The notes: generated by a model from the letters alone, not told the origin. A DNA stretch of 13,659 nucleotides from CAUZSH01 sp963582935 (GCA_963582935.1 CAUZSH010000057.1:1-13659), one strand, 5' to 3'; counted from the stretch's first letter, positions 1 through 8,060 are shown. Numbers and translations: made by a program.

Positions 1-2
1 AA

Positions 3-467
<465 letters not shown>

Positions 468-480
468 TTCTTAGTCGCCC

Positions 481-1926
481 TTAACGAATAAACAACTTAA
501 AAATTAGCTTTTGTAAAAAACCATTATGAGGTGGATAGACCACTTGAGTCGCATTAAGAAAACCCTTGCTATGAATTGCCTTTGCATGTGAAAAAGTCTC
601 AAAGCCCTCTTTTCCATGATAAGCCCCCATACCAGAAGCTCCCACACCCCCAAAAGGCATGTCATCTTGTGCCACGTGCAAAACCGTATCATTTAAGCAC
701 ATACCACCTGAATGCGTTTCACGAGGCAAACATTCTAAAATTCTCTTATCTGAACCAAAATAATATAAGGCTAAAGGTCTTGGATGCTCATTCACGTAAG
801 CAATGGCTTTAGAAATGCCATCGTAACCAACAATCGGTAAAATTGGACCAAAGATTTCATCCTGCATCACCTGCATATCATCATTAACATCACAAACCAC
901 CTGCAAAGGCAGTCTGTTATTTTCAGAACGATCTAGGCTCGCTTCCCCTGAAGTGGATAAGTCATAAACCTTAGCGCCTTTATCTATCGCATCTGAAAGA
1001 TAACCCAGCAGTCGCTCATAATGAGATTTATTGATCACCCGTGTATAGTTTTGATCATCAACCTCGGGATACATCTTTTGAAATTCTTTTCTTAACGCAT
1101 CCACCAATGGCATTTTTAAAGCTTCAGGGCACAAAATATAATCTGGCGCAATACAAGTTTGTCCTGCACTCAGGGTTTTACCGAAACAAATACGTTTTGC
1201 CGCGACCTTTAGATTCGTGGATTCATCAATGATCACCGGTGATTTACCACCCAGTTCAAGCGTCACAGGTGTTAAGTTTTCCGCAGCGGCCATCATAATT
1301 TTACGACCCACACGGGTTGATCCCGTAAAAAGCAAGTGATGAAAAGGAAGCTTTGCAAATTCAGCAGCCACTTCCGCATTAGCCTTCACACTGGCTTCAA
1401 CAATGACAAGCTGTATAGGATTAAAATATTGATCGACGAGCTTTTTCAAAAGCATATTAAACGCAGGGGTAAATTCTGACATCTTCACCATCGCAGTGTT
1501 ACCCGCAGCAATTGCGTAAGCTACAGGCACCAGCGATAAGAACAAAGGATAATTCCAAGGGACAATAATACCCACAACACCTTTTGGCTGTAAAAAAACA
1601 CTATTCTTAGAGGGGAAATGCAGTAACCCCACATGACGTCGTTGAGGTCGCATCCATTTTGACAATTTTTTCTTAATGTAGCGAATCGCTTCAATTGAGG
1701 GTAGAATTTCAGCCAGTTTGGTTTCAGCCGTTACACGGCAACCAAAATCTTGATGTAATGCCCCAACAAACTCATCTTGATGATTCACAATTAATTTTTT
1801 CAGGATGTTCAGTGCGTCAATACGATATTTATAGGCAGGATATTTATAGGCATTATAAAAATCGATCTGAGTTTGAAAAATTTTTTGTAATTGCAACTTA
1901 CTATCTGAAACTTCTAAACTCACCAT
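481..1926 (-). CDS. NAD(P)-dependent aldehyde dehydrogenase, coniferyl/fatty aldehyde (class 3-like) type
   Basis: A 481-residue protein that oxidises an aldehyde to the acid. Visible motifs, numbered from the ATG at 1926: the VPWNYP segment with the oxyanion Asn at about 125, ELGGKSP with the general-base Glu at about 224, SAGQTC with the nucleophile Cys at about 258, EIFGP near 358, and FGGVGASGMGAYHGKEGF near 426. Length and the short N-terminal region fit the coniferyl aldehyde dehydrogenase/class 3 group rather than the longer 490-500-residue betaine type. The tail (FLQKLIFKLF) is hydrophobic and basic, resembling the membrane-associating ends of some fatty aldehyde dehydrogenases. A GGAG lies 8 bases before the ATG; a GTG one codon upstream (1929) is an alternative start. 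It is the last gene of the minus-strand run, 19 bases after the SGNH hydrolase gene. Substrate cannot be read from the sequence. Confidence 0.9.
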   Translation of the reverse strand: MVSLEVSDSKLQLQKIFQTQIDFYNAYKYPAYKYRIDALNILKKLIVNHQDEFVGALHQDFGCRVTAETKLAEILPSIEAIRYIKKKLSKWMRPQRRHVGLLHFPSKNSVFLQPKGVVGIIVPWNYPLFLSLVPVAYAIAAGNTAMVKMSEFTPAFNMLLKKLVDQYFNPIQLVIVEASVKANAEVAAEFAKLPFHHLLFTGSTRVGRKIMMAAAENLTPVTLELGGKSPVIIDESTNLKVAAKRICFGKTLSAGQTCIAPDYILCPEALKMPLVDALRKEFQKMYPEVDDQNYTRVINKSHYERLLGYLSDAIDKGAKVYDLSTSGEASLDRSENNRLPLQVVCDVNDDMQVMQDEIFGPILPIVGYDGISKAIAYVNEHPRPLALYYFGSDKRILECLPRETHSGGMCLNDTVLHVAQDDMPFGGVGASGMGAYHGKEGFETFSHAKAIHSKGFLNATQVVYPPHNGFLQKLIFKLFIR

Positions 1927-1945
1927 CACTATGTCTCCGAAGTCA

Positions 1946-2845
1946 TCATTCCTTATCTAGCGCATACAAACTTGCATACATTTCATCTGCAATCATTTTC
2001 TGACCTTTAGAAGTTGGGTGAACATAATCCCAAAATAAATGTGTGGTTGGGTCGCCTAAGATTTCAAGGTCATGTTGAATATTGCCTTTGTCATCAACAC
2101 CCCCAAAACTTTTGACACAAGGGTCAGTGGCATTTGCAAACCCATGCGCCATTGGATCTTCAAGGACATCATCCATCAAGTTAAAGGCATCAAGCACTTC
2201 GATCTGCACATAGGGGTATTTGCGCTTTAGTTCTAACGCATAGTCTTGCAACTTCGTGTTTTGCTTTTGAATATTGCGTTTAATAAATTTTTTATAATAC
2301 TTTGCAAACCATTTTGGGAACGGTGCCACATCATAAGCAGGCGTTATCGTCACATCTGGCACATTCCACAATATAATTTTTCTAGCACCCAAAGCAATCA
2401 CTCTGTTTGTATGCTGAAATAAATCATCTGCAACCCGATAAATCGCGGAAACATTTATATAGGGAGACTCGTCATGAATTGCAAATAAAAAATTATTCCC
2501 ACCAGTATTCAGCGAAATCAAGTCATCTGATTTAAAGCGATGCTCTTGGCTAACAAAGCGATCTAACTGGTCCCCCACTGGAAAAGCCTGATCTGTTAAT
2601 AATGACTTCGGATTTTTACCTGACGTTAACGCACCACCAATTGCATAGTTAAGTAAGGATACTTCTGATTTTTGACGTGCTTCAATTGAATCACGTAAGT
2701 ACTCATTCGCAACAGGTCCGTCACAAAATCGGCCACCATCAAATGGTGCAAGCGGGAACCCCAATACTTTTGCAATATTACCATTATCTTGCAAGCTATC
2801 ACCAAAGACACAAATACGCCCAATTTTCTGCTCTTCTTGACCCAT
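1946..2845 (-). CDS. GDSL/SGNH-family hydrolase (lipase, esterase or phospholipase type)
   Basis: A 299-residue protein with the SGNH blocks in order: FGDSLQDNGN (nucleophile Ser17), the GGRFCDGPVANEYL segment and YAIGGA near residue 70 (block II Gly), LNTGGNNF near 112-119 (block III Asn), and DYVHPTSKGQ (catalytic Asp273 and His276). Family members hydrolyse ester bonds in lipids or other acyl substrates; the FGDSLQDNGN...GGRFCDGP layout recalls the lysophospholipase/acyltransferase branch, which includes the Legionella PlaA group. There is no signal peptide, so this copy is probably cytoplasmic, unlike secreted relatives. Block III reads GGNN where most members have GxND. The ATG has a GGAG 9 bases upstream. 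The gene lies 31 bases after the amidotransferase and 19 bases before the aldehyde dehydrogenase, so co-transcription is likely. Substrate is unknown. Confidence 0.88.
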   Translation of the reverse strand: MGQEEQKIGRICVFGDSLQDNGNIAKVLGFPLAPFDGGRFCDGPVANEYLRDSIEARQKSEVSLLNYAIGGALTSGKNPKSLLTDQAFPVGDQLDRFVSQEHRFKSDDLISLNTGGNNFLFAIHDESPYINVSAIYRVADDLFQHTNRVIALGARKIILWNVPDVTITPAYDVAPFPKWFAKYYKKFIKRNIQKQNTKLQDYALELKRKYPYVQIEVLDAFNLMDDVLEDPMAHGFANATDPCVKSFGGVDDKGNIQHDLEILGDPTTHLFWDYVHPTSKGQKMIADEMYASLYALDKE

Positions 2846-2876
2846 ATTATCTTACTCCATGTTCTCTAATATTTTT

Positions 2877-3584
2877 CTACTCTTCAAAAAACCGTACCAT
2901 CCACATTCCAACAATCATACTATGGTCTCGCAATCTTAATGTATCCACTGCTGATTGAATGTCATCTGTTACGCCTTGATTTTCAAGCTCTTTAATTAAC
3001 AAATGATTATGTGCACGAATCATTTCCGGATGTGCCTGCACTCCAAATACTTGATGATTAATATGATACATCTGAACTTCACAAAAGTCATTATATGCGA
3101 GCACTTCCGCATTTTCAGGGGCCGTAACCACTTGATCATAATGATTAAACAGCAAACTCATGTACTCTTCAAATGGTTGCATCCAAGATAAACGCTTTTG
3201 CATATGAACCGTCTGAACACCAATCCCGACACCCTTATGCCCCGCATACTCCACCTTGCCACCCAGAGCTTCGGCAATCACTTGGTGACCAAAACAAATG
3301 CCCACCAATTTATGTCCATCATCTTTGAGCTTGCAAATATAGAGCTTTAATTTTGAAATCCATGCCTCATTACTATAGGCACTTGATTTACTCCCTGAAA
3401 TAATAAAACCATTATATTGACTTTCATTCTCAGGATACTCACCGATGGTCACATCAAAGGTATCGATGTCCACAATGGCATCTACTTTCAAAAATAAATT
3501 TGAAAACATCTCAGGGTAATTTCCACCTGAGATATTTCTACGATGACTTGGAATATGGTCTGCTTGTAAAAGTGCAATTTTCAT
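2877..3584 (-). CDS. Class I glutamine amidotransferase domain protein (GMP synthase-like)
   Basis: A 235-residue, single-domain class I (triad) glutaminase. The nucleophile lies in GICFGHQ (Cys97), and the His/Glu pair in VQAHPEM (His185, Glu187). IISGSK near residue 61 is the family's oxyanion-loop region. Such stand-alone domains release ammonia from glutamine or act as gamma-glutamyl hydrolases; without a synthetase partner the acceptor cannot be named. The ATG follows the parB TAA with no spacer and has no clear ribosome binding site of its own, so translation is probably coupled to parB. The next gene, the SGNH hydrolase, starts 31 bases on. It may act on a gamma-glutamyl compound whose aldehyde or ester is handled by the next two genes, but this is speculation. 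Confidence 0.88.
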   Translation of the reverse strand: MKIALLQADHIPSHRRNISGGNYPEMFSNLFLKVDAIVDIDTFDVTIGEYPENESQYNGFIISGSKSSAYSNEAWISKLKLYICKLKDDGHKLVGICFGHQVIAEALGGKVEYAGHKGVGIGVQTVHMQKRLSWMQPFEEYMSLLFNHYDQVVTAPENAEVLAYNDFCEVQMYHINHQVFGVQAHPEMIRAHNHLLIKELENQGVTDDIQSAVDTLRLRDHSMIVGMWMVRFFEE

Positions 3585-4502
3585 TTATTTTAATCTAGCT
3601 TGAAGCTCTCGATAAAGTTTTGTTAGGTTCGCCGTAGATAGCTGTAATTTTAAAGGCTGTGATTTATTCTCAAGCGTCATCACCAATAAATCCTCATCAA
3701 AATAAAGATCAATGACCTCATCCGATCCATGACGGACAAAACTCTCACTACCATCTAATTTTTTGCGCCAATTATCTCGGGCACGTTTAATCGCTGCCCG
3801 ATAAGCACCCCGTATTTTTTTAGCACGCACTTTTTCCACAAAATCAAGGGCAGCTTCTGGCAACTCATCTTCAAATTTTTTCAGCTCATACAAAGTACGC
3901 ACATCATCAATGATGCCATCCTGACTTAAACCACGCAATGTCTCGGTAGACTCCGCTAATTTCAGTCGAATAGAAATCCAGCTATTATCATGCCCTAACG
4001 ATTTAGCCACCTCGCTTTTTTTAAGCTTCTTATTATTAATCAACTCCATCAATGCATCCGCTTCTTCAAAAGGAGACACTTTTTCTCGTTGATCGTTTTC
4101 TAATAATTGAATTATCAGAATATCGGCATCTGTTTCATTGCGAACAATACAAGGAATATAAGCTAAACCAATCTGTTTTGCTGCGCGATAACGGCGCTCT
4201 CCAGCAATAATATGATGAATGCCTTGGCTAGATTTTTCCGTGACAATGATCGGTTGAATAATACCTTTTGCCTCAATGCTCTGCGCTAAGGAATCAATAT
4301 TTCTAAAAGATTTACGGGGCTGCTTAGGGTCTGGGTGAATCTCATGAATAGGAATATTCAATAAAGTCCCTGTCCGCTCCGCTTGTGCATTTAACTGAGA
4401 AATTTTAAGTGCCAGTAATTCTTCTTTCTTAATGTCAGCTTGCGTGGGTTCAATGGTTAGTTCACCAATACGCTTACGATTTGCTAATGATATTTTACTC
4501 AT
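3585..4502 (-). CDS. parB: ParB/Spo0J-family partition protein
   Basis: A 305-residue ParB-family DNA-binding protein that loads at parS sites and partners ParA in DNA segregation. The N-terminal CTP-binding region contains QPRKSF (61-66), GERRYRAAK (101-109) and ENDQREKVSPFEEA (135-148). A helix-turn-helix follows at about 161-180 (KSEVAKSLGHDNSWIS), then a basic, helical region (225-250) and a C-terminal domain that would dimerise. The GERR box is intact, so CTP-dependent clamping is plausible. An AGGA lies 9 bases before the ATG. The start is 6 bases after the parA stop, the classic parAB arrangement. The long N-terminal segment before the ParB domain (residues 1-50) would hold the ParA-interacting region. 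The pair is not next to gidA/gidB-type genes, the usual place for the chromosomal par locus, so it may be plasmid-type or acquired. Confidence 0.92.
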   Translation of the reverse strand: MSKISLANRKRIGELTIEPTQADIKKEELLALKISQLNAQAERTGTLLNIPIHEIHPDPKQPRKSFRNIDSLAQSIEAKGIIQPIIVTEKSSQGIHHIIAGERRYRAAKQIGLAYIPCIVRNETDADILIIQLLENDQREKVSPFEEADALMELINNKKLKKSEVAKSLGHDNSWISIRLKLAESTETLRGLSQDGIIDDVRTLYELKKFEDELPEAALDFVEKVRAKKIRGAYRAAIKRARDNWRKKLDGSESFVRHGSDEVIDLYFDEDLLVMTLENKSQPLKLQLSTANLTKLYRELQARLK

Positions 4503-4508
4503 AGATAA

Positions 4509-5135
4509 TTATCCTTCAAAAAATGCCACAACTTCTTTTGCAAGCTTTCTCACCTGCACATGGGCGTTACTTTCTTTGGCATAATCACCAATATATAAAC
4601 CTGCCGCCTCTGCTTCTACGAATTTTACACTCTGCGGAATGGCGGAACTAAAGGCAAAGCCTTCTTCATCTAATACATTTAAAAGACTTCGAGACATGGT
4701 GGTGTTTTTCATAATACGATTCCCCAACAAACGATAAGGACGATCAGCCGTTAAGGCTAAATCCTTAGCCTCAAGTAATCCTGAAAGATCCATACCACTG
4801 GGGGCAGCGGGAATCACCACAAGATCAGCAAGAAGTGCGGCTTTCAATGCTGCCGTTTGGAAATTTGGTGGTGTGTCAATAATCACGTAATCACATCTAC
4901 TTTTGATTTCTGTCAACTTGTCTCGCGCCTGTTTTTCATCTACCTGTAAAACATGATCATACTCAGAATCATTTTTAGCCGCCCATGACCAAGCATCAGG
5001 CTTATCTTTATCCATATCTGCAACGATAACAGAGTAACCCAATTCACGTAAACCACCTGCCATATTCATTGCTGTTGTGGTCTTTCCTGACCCACCTTTT
5101 TGTTGTAACAATGCAATCGTTTTGGCTTTTTTCAT
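4509..5135 (-). CDS. parA: ParA-family partition ATPase (short, ParF-like)
   Basis: A 208-residue deviant Walker ATPase. The KGGSGKTT box starts at Lys13 (signature Lys13 and P-loop Lys18), the switch I-like DMDKDKPDAWSW lies at 40-51, and Walker B is YVIIDTPP (83-90). There is no N-terminal helix-turn-helix, so it belongs to the small ParA class (type Ib, ParF-like, about 200-220 residues), common on plasmids and integrative elements. It would bind DNA nonspecifically with ATP and move ParB-bound cargo. I chose the ATG at 5135 because GAGGG lies 7 bases upstream and the protein then starts directly at the first beta strand; the frame stays open to 5222, but that extension has no ParA sequence and overlaps the likely promoter. 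parB follows after 6 bases. Confidence 0.92.
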   Translation of the reverse strand: MKKAKTIALLQQKGGSGKTTTAMNMAGGLRELGYSVIVADMDKDKPDAWSWAAKNDSEYDHVLQVDEKQARDKLTEIKSRCDYVIIDTPPNFQTAALKAALLADLVVIPAAPSGMDLSGLLEAKDLALTADRPYRLLGNRIMKNTTMSRSLLNVLDEEGFAFSSAIPQSVKFVEAEAAGLYIGDYAKESNAHVQVRKLAKEVVAFFEG

Positions 5136-5157
5136 GGTGATACCCTCTTCTCCGCCG

Positions 5158-5191
5158 CTGTATAAAATTACTGTATAACAATTCATTATAC
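5158..5191 (-). repeat. 13-bp tandem repeat plus inverted half-site in front of parA (candidate operator)
   Basis: On the plus strand CTGTATAAAATTA (5158-5170) is followed at once by CTGTATAACAATT (5171-5183). GTATAA therefore occurs at 5160 and 5173, and its inverse, TTATAC, at 5186-5191, a third hexamer at the same 13-base step. The second and third hexamers form an inverted repeat with a 7-base spacer. The array lies between the candidate -10 box and the parA ribosome binding site. Partition operons are usually autoregulated by ParA or ParB at such sites, so this may be the operator. No protein binding can be shown from sequence. Confidence 0.45.
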
Positions 5192-5213
5192 CCAAGTTAG
5201 GATTAAGAGACAT
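5185..5213 (-). promoter_or_regulatory. Candidate promoter of the parAB-amidotransferase-SGNH-ALDH run
   Basis: On the minus strand a consensus TATAAT lies at 5190-5185. It is 50 bases upstream of the parA ATG and overlaps the outer hexamer of the repeat array. The -35 region, about 17 bases further on, has no good match to TTGACA, so activity may need an activator or the call may be wrong. It is the only consensus -10 hexamer I found just upstream of parA. Confidence 0.35.
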
Positions 5214-5246
5214 GCCCAGCAATCAATTAATATTAAAACCCAATAA

Positions 5247-5620
5247 ACTTACTTTGTTTCTTTTAAAAGTTATTTAACAGTAATGGGAAATACCACCATT
5301 GCATACAGATGGTATGAAGATATCCCTCTAAACAAGAGTACAGATGTAATCGTTAACGTACTAAGAGCTTTTGCCATCACCACAGATAGAGAAGGCAAAC
5401 GACTACTACCTCTATTTTGTGGCCTGAAACTAATAGTCACACACAATCAAAATGGGTTCCAATTGCAGCAGCCGGTGTTGGCTATCAAATTAATGCATTC
5501 AACATCTTTGCTCAATACACCTATGTGTTTGGTAAAAAATGGAATGATCCACACGTTGAAGATGAGACTGCCACAATGTACGCTCTAACAGCAGGTGTGA
5601 CTTATACCATCCCTATGTAG
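5247..5620 (+). pseudogene. Remnant of an outer-membrane beta-barrel protein gene, 5'-truncated and frameshifted
   Basis: The 3' part (from about 5388, stop at 5618-5620) encodes WVPIAAAGVGYQINAFNIFA, then QYTYVFGKKW, and ends YALTAGVTYTIPM. This is alternating polar/hydrophobic sequence with the strand pattern of a small outer-membrane barrel C-terminus. The upstream segment (5247 to about 5400) is open in another frame and reads, among others, TIAYRWYEDIPLNKSTDVIV, which could belong to an earlier strand and loop. The two frames overlap around 5388-5416, where one indel would join them. There is no signal peptide or start with a ribosome binding site, and a TAA closes the frame at 5244-5246. 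A good terminator follows, so the 3' end is original. The family is not identified more closely than porin-like barrel. Confidence 0.55.
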
Positions 5621-5650
5621 ATTTATCTTAATCACAAACTACTTTTCTTT

Positions 5651-5674
5651 AAAACCCACACTGTGGGCTTTTTT
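5651..5674 (+). terminator. Rho-independent terminator after the barrel-gene remnant
   Basis: CCCAC-ACT-GTGGG forms a 5-bp GC-rich stem, flanked by AAAA on the left and CTTTTTT on the right. The stem can extend through A-T pairs after one mismatch. It lies 30 bases after the remnant's stop and just upstream of the Nudix gene. Confidence 0.8.
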
Positions 5675-5679
5675 ATGTC

Positions 5680-5685
5680 TATAAT
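5680..5685 (+). promoter_or_regulatory. Candidate -10 box for the Nudix hydrolase gene
   Basis: A perfect TATAAT ends 32 bases before the ATG at 5718. The position that would hold a -35 box falls in the preceding terminator hairpin and has no TTGACA-like sequence. The preceding terminator makes an own promoter for this gene likely, but the exact box is uncertain. Confidence 0.3.
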
Positions 5686-5717
5686 GTTAGGACATCTCGC
5701 TTTTATATTACGCCAAA

Positions 5718-6308
5718 ATGCAAATCAAAATCGAATCCTCCAAACAAGTCTACGATGGTTTTTTCCGTGTTAACCAAATTCACTTTAAACATGAACTATT
5801 CAAAGGTGGCTGGAGTCCTGTCATTTATCGAGAACTTCTTTGCAAAAATCAAAATGGCGCCGTGATCTTCTTGTATGATATGAAATCAGAACAAGTCATT
5901 TTAATTGAACAATGTCGTGCTTGCACCCTTGCAACAGAAGGGCAAAACAACTGGTTAATCGAGCCTGTAGCCGGCATGATTGATCCAGGAGAAACGGCTG
6001 AACAAGCCTGTGTACGAGAGGCAGAAGAGGAAGCAGGTGCACTTCTTTCAATCGAAAACTTAGAGTTTGTTTGTAAATACTATCCAAGCCCAGGCGGTTT
6101 TGGTGAAATGCTTCACCTTTATGCTGCAGAAATTGACGCGTCAAAAATTGGTGAATATGCCGGACTTCAACACGAAAATGAAGATATTAAAATCCACAAA
6201 ATCTCCTTTAAACAAGCCTACCAAGATTTAATGGATAAAAAATATGAAGTTGCCAGTACTTATATTGCTTTACAATGGCTGTTTTTACACAAGACCAAAA
6301 TCAATTAA
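5718..6308 (+). CDS. nudF: ADP-ribose pyrophosphatase (Nudix hydrolase, NudF type)
   Basis: A 196-residue cytoplasmic Nudix enzyme expected to split ADP-ribose into AMP and ribose-5-phosphate. The Nudix box fits GX5EX7REUXEEXGU exactly, starting at Gly86 (GMIDPGE) and continuing REAEEEAGA (100-108). It is preceded by LIEPVAGMI, and YYPSPGGFGE (121-130) is the conserved loop of ADP-ribose pyrophosphatases of the NudF type. LIEQCRACT (62-70) matches the family's central strand. Length is close to E. coli NudF (about 209). No strong Shine-Dalgarno is visible before the ATG. It converges on pgm with 7 bases between the stops. NudF-type enzymes can also act on ADP-sugars, which would touch glycogen metabolism next door; that link is inference only. 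Confidence 0.88.
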   Translation: MQIKIESSKQVYDGFFRVNQIHFKHELFKGGWSPVIYRELLCKNQNGAVIFLYDMKSEQVILIEQCRACTLATEGQNNWLIEPVAGMIDPGETAEQACVREAEEEAGALLSIENLEFVCKYYPSPGGFGEMLHLYAAEIDASKIGEYAGLQHENEDIKIHKISFKQAYQDLMDKKYEVASTYIALQWLFLHKTKIN

Positions 6309-6315
6309 ATATGAT

Positions 6316-7956
6316 TTATGCTAATGTCTCATTCACGATGGCTTGCGCTTCAGTCAATATCTCATCAAGATGCGCTTGCCCTTTAAAAGACTCTGCATAG
6401 ATCTTATAAATATCTTCAGTACCCGATGGGCGTGCCGCAAACCAACCATTTTCAGTGGTGATTTTAAGCCCACCAATGGCGGCACCATTTCCAGACGCAT
6501 GGGTAAGCTTTCCAGTAATTTTCTCACCTGCCAAGGTGTCTGCTTCCACCATATCAGGCGTCAAGTTTGCGAGCTTTGCTTTTTCTGCTTTTGTCGCAGG
6601 TGCATCCACTCTTGTATAAGATGGCGCACCAAATCGTTGGATCAATGCTTGATAATGTTCACTTGGATCTTTACCTGTCACTGCCGTAATTTCAGCAGCC
6701 AATAAATTCAAAATAATCCCATCCTTATCGGTACTCCAAGGCGACCCATCAAAGCGTAAAAATGAAGCGCCTGCTGACTCTTCAGCACCAAAGCCAAAAT
6801 CACCACTGGCTAAACCGTCTACAAACCATTTAAAACCAACGGGTACTTCGAGCATGGGGCGATCTATAGACGCCGCAACACGATCAATCATAGAACTTGA
6901 GACCAACGTCTTACCAATAGCAGACTTTTCAGACCACTCTGGACGATGGGTGAAAAGATATTCAATAGCCACTGCCAAATAATGATTTGGATTCATCAAC
7001 CCTGTAGACTTTGTCACAATACCATGACGATCTACATCGGGGTCATTGGCAAAAGCAATATCATAGTCATCTTTTAATTTAATTAATCCTGCCATCGCAT
7101 AGGGTGAAGAACAATCCATGCGAATCTTGCCATCTTTATCTACCGTCATAAATGAAAAGGTTGGATCAACTTGTGGGTTCACAATCGTTAAATCTAAGTT
7201 ATAATACTCAGCAATGGGCGCCCAGTAATCTACCGCCGCACTGCCCATAGGGTCAACGGCTATTTTAAGACCGGCCTCACGAATTGCCTTCATGTTTACG
7301 ACTTGATCCAATGATTTCACATAAGGCATGATTAGATCTTGGGGTTGGAGGTATGAAGTCGCCAGCGCATCATTCAACGACATGGTTTTCACATCTTGAC
7401 AATCATTTTTAATAATTTCATTGGCACGATTTTGGATAATTGTGGTGACATCTGAATCAGCAGGACCTCCATGGGGTGGGTTATATTTAAAGCCACCATC
7501 TTCTGGCGGGTTATGTGATGGGGTAATCACGATACCATCTGCAAAACCACTGGTACGATCTTTATTATACGCTAGAATAGCATGTGAAATGACAGGTGTT
7601 GGCGTATAACGCCCATTACCTTGAATGATCACATCTACCTTGTTTGCCGCAAAAACACAAATTGCCGTAGCATGAGCCGCTTCAGATAACGCATGAGTAT
7701 CCATACCAATATAAAGCGGCCCTGTATATTCTTGCTGCCCTCGATATTCAACAATAGCTTGGCAAATTGCAGCAATATGGTTTTCATTGAAAGTGGTTTT
7801 CTTTGAAGATCCGCGATGTCCTGAAGTGCCAAAACTGACTAAGTGGTTTGAATCATTTGCATCAGGTTGCAGGTTATAATAATCCGCCATTAACAACGGA
7901 ATATTTTCTAATAATTGGTAAGGTGCTGGCTTTCCAGCAAATAGGGAGAGTGTCAT
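6316..7956 (-). CDS. pgm: Phosphoglucomutase, alpha-D-glucose phosphate-specific
   Basis: A 546-residue enzyme that interconverts glucose-1-phosphate and glucose-6-phosphate; the length equals that of E. coli Pgm as I remember it. In order: FGTSGHRGSS (42-51), the phosphoserine loop ITPSHNPPEDGG with Ser147, the metal loop DPDVDRHG with Asp305, Asp307 and Asp309, the sugar-specificity loop EESAGASFLR (392-401), and the phosphate-binding RPSGTEDIYKIY (509-520). All catalytic elements are present. A GGAG lies 5 bases before the ATG. It follows glgP on the same strand with a 104-base gap. Together they turn glycogen or maltodextrin into glucose-6-phosphate. In the reverse direction it would supply glucose-1-phosphate for nucleotide sugars or glycogen synthesis, but no glgA, glgB or glgC is in the window. 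Confidence 0.96.
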   Translation of the reverse strand: MTLSLFAGKPAPYQLLENIPLLMADYYNLQPDANDSNHLVSFGTSGHRGSSKKTTFNENHIAAICQAIVEYRGQQEYTGPLYIGMDTHALSEAAHATAICVFAANKVDVIIQGNGRYTPTPVISHAILAYNKDRTSGFADGIVITPSHNPPEDGGFKYNPPHGGPADSDVTTIIQNRANEIIKNDCQDVKTMSLNDALATSYLQPQDLIMPYVKSLDQVVNMKAIREAGLKIAVDPMGSAAVDYWAPIAEYYNLDLTIVNPQVDPTFSFMTVDKDGKIRMDCSSPYAMAGLIKLKDDYDIAFANDPDVDRHGIVTKSTGLMNPNHYLAVAIEYLFTHRPEWSEKSAIGKTLVSSSMIDRVAASIDRPMLEVPVGFKWFVDGLASGDFGFGAEESAGASFLRFDGSPWSTDKDGIILNLLAAEITAVTGKDPSEHYQALIQRFGAPSYTRVDAPATKAEKAKLANLTPDMVEADTLAGEKITGKLTHASGNGAAIGGLKITTENGWFAARPSGTEDIYKIYAESFKGQAHLDEILTEAQAIVNETLA

Positions 7957-7987
7957 TTTAGCTCCAGTTTTCTAAGAAGTGAATTTG

Positions 7988-8006
7988 CTATACGCAGTGC
8001 GCATAG
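7988..8006 (-). promoter_or_regulatory. Near-palindrome in the glgP-pgm gap (possible operator or RNA hairpin)
   Basis: On the minus strand CTATGCGC-ACT-GCGTATAG gives an 8-bp stem, with one G-U pair, closing a 3-base loop. No T-run follows in the direction of transcription, so it is not a normal terminator. A TATACT that could be a -10 box overlaps its upstream edge, without a clear -35. It may be a processing hairpin between the two cistrons or an operator for pgm. Confidence 0.3.
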
Positions 8007-8060
8007 TATACATAACAACCCGGCTAAATGAATCTATTTAAGGCAACTGATCAAAATAAA

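Noticed and set aside
714..732. parS-like sequence (GTTTCACG followed by GCAAACA)
   Set aside because: Only the left half matches the canonical parS palindrome, the right half is off by spacing, and it lies in codons of the aldehyde dehydrogenase.
5136..5222. N-terminal extension of ParA by 29 residues
   Set aside because: The extension has no ParA sequence, covers the candidate promoter and repeat array, and the ATG at 5135 has a good ribosome binding site.
5896..6144. Opposite-strand 82-residue frame inside the Nudix gene
   Set aside because: Shadow of a well-supported gene; no recognisable domain and no ribosome binding site.
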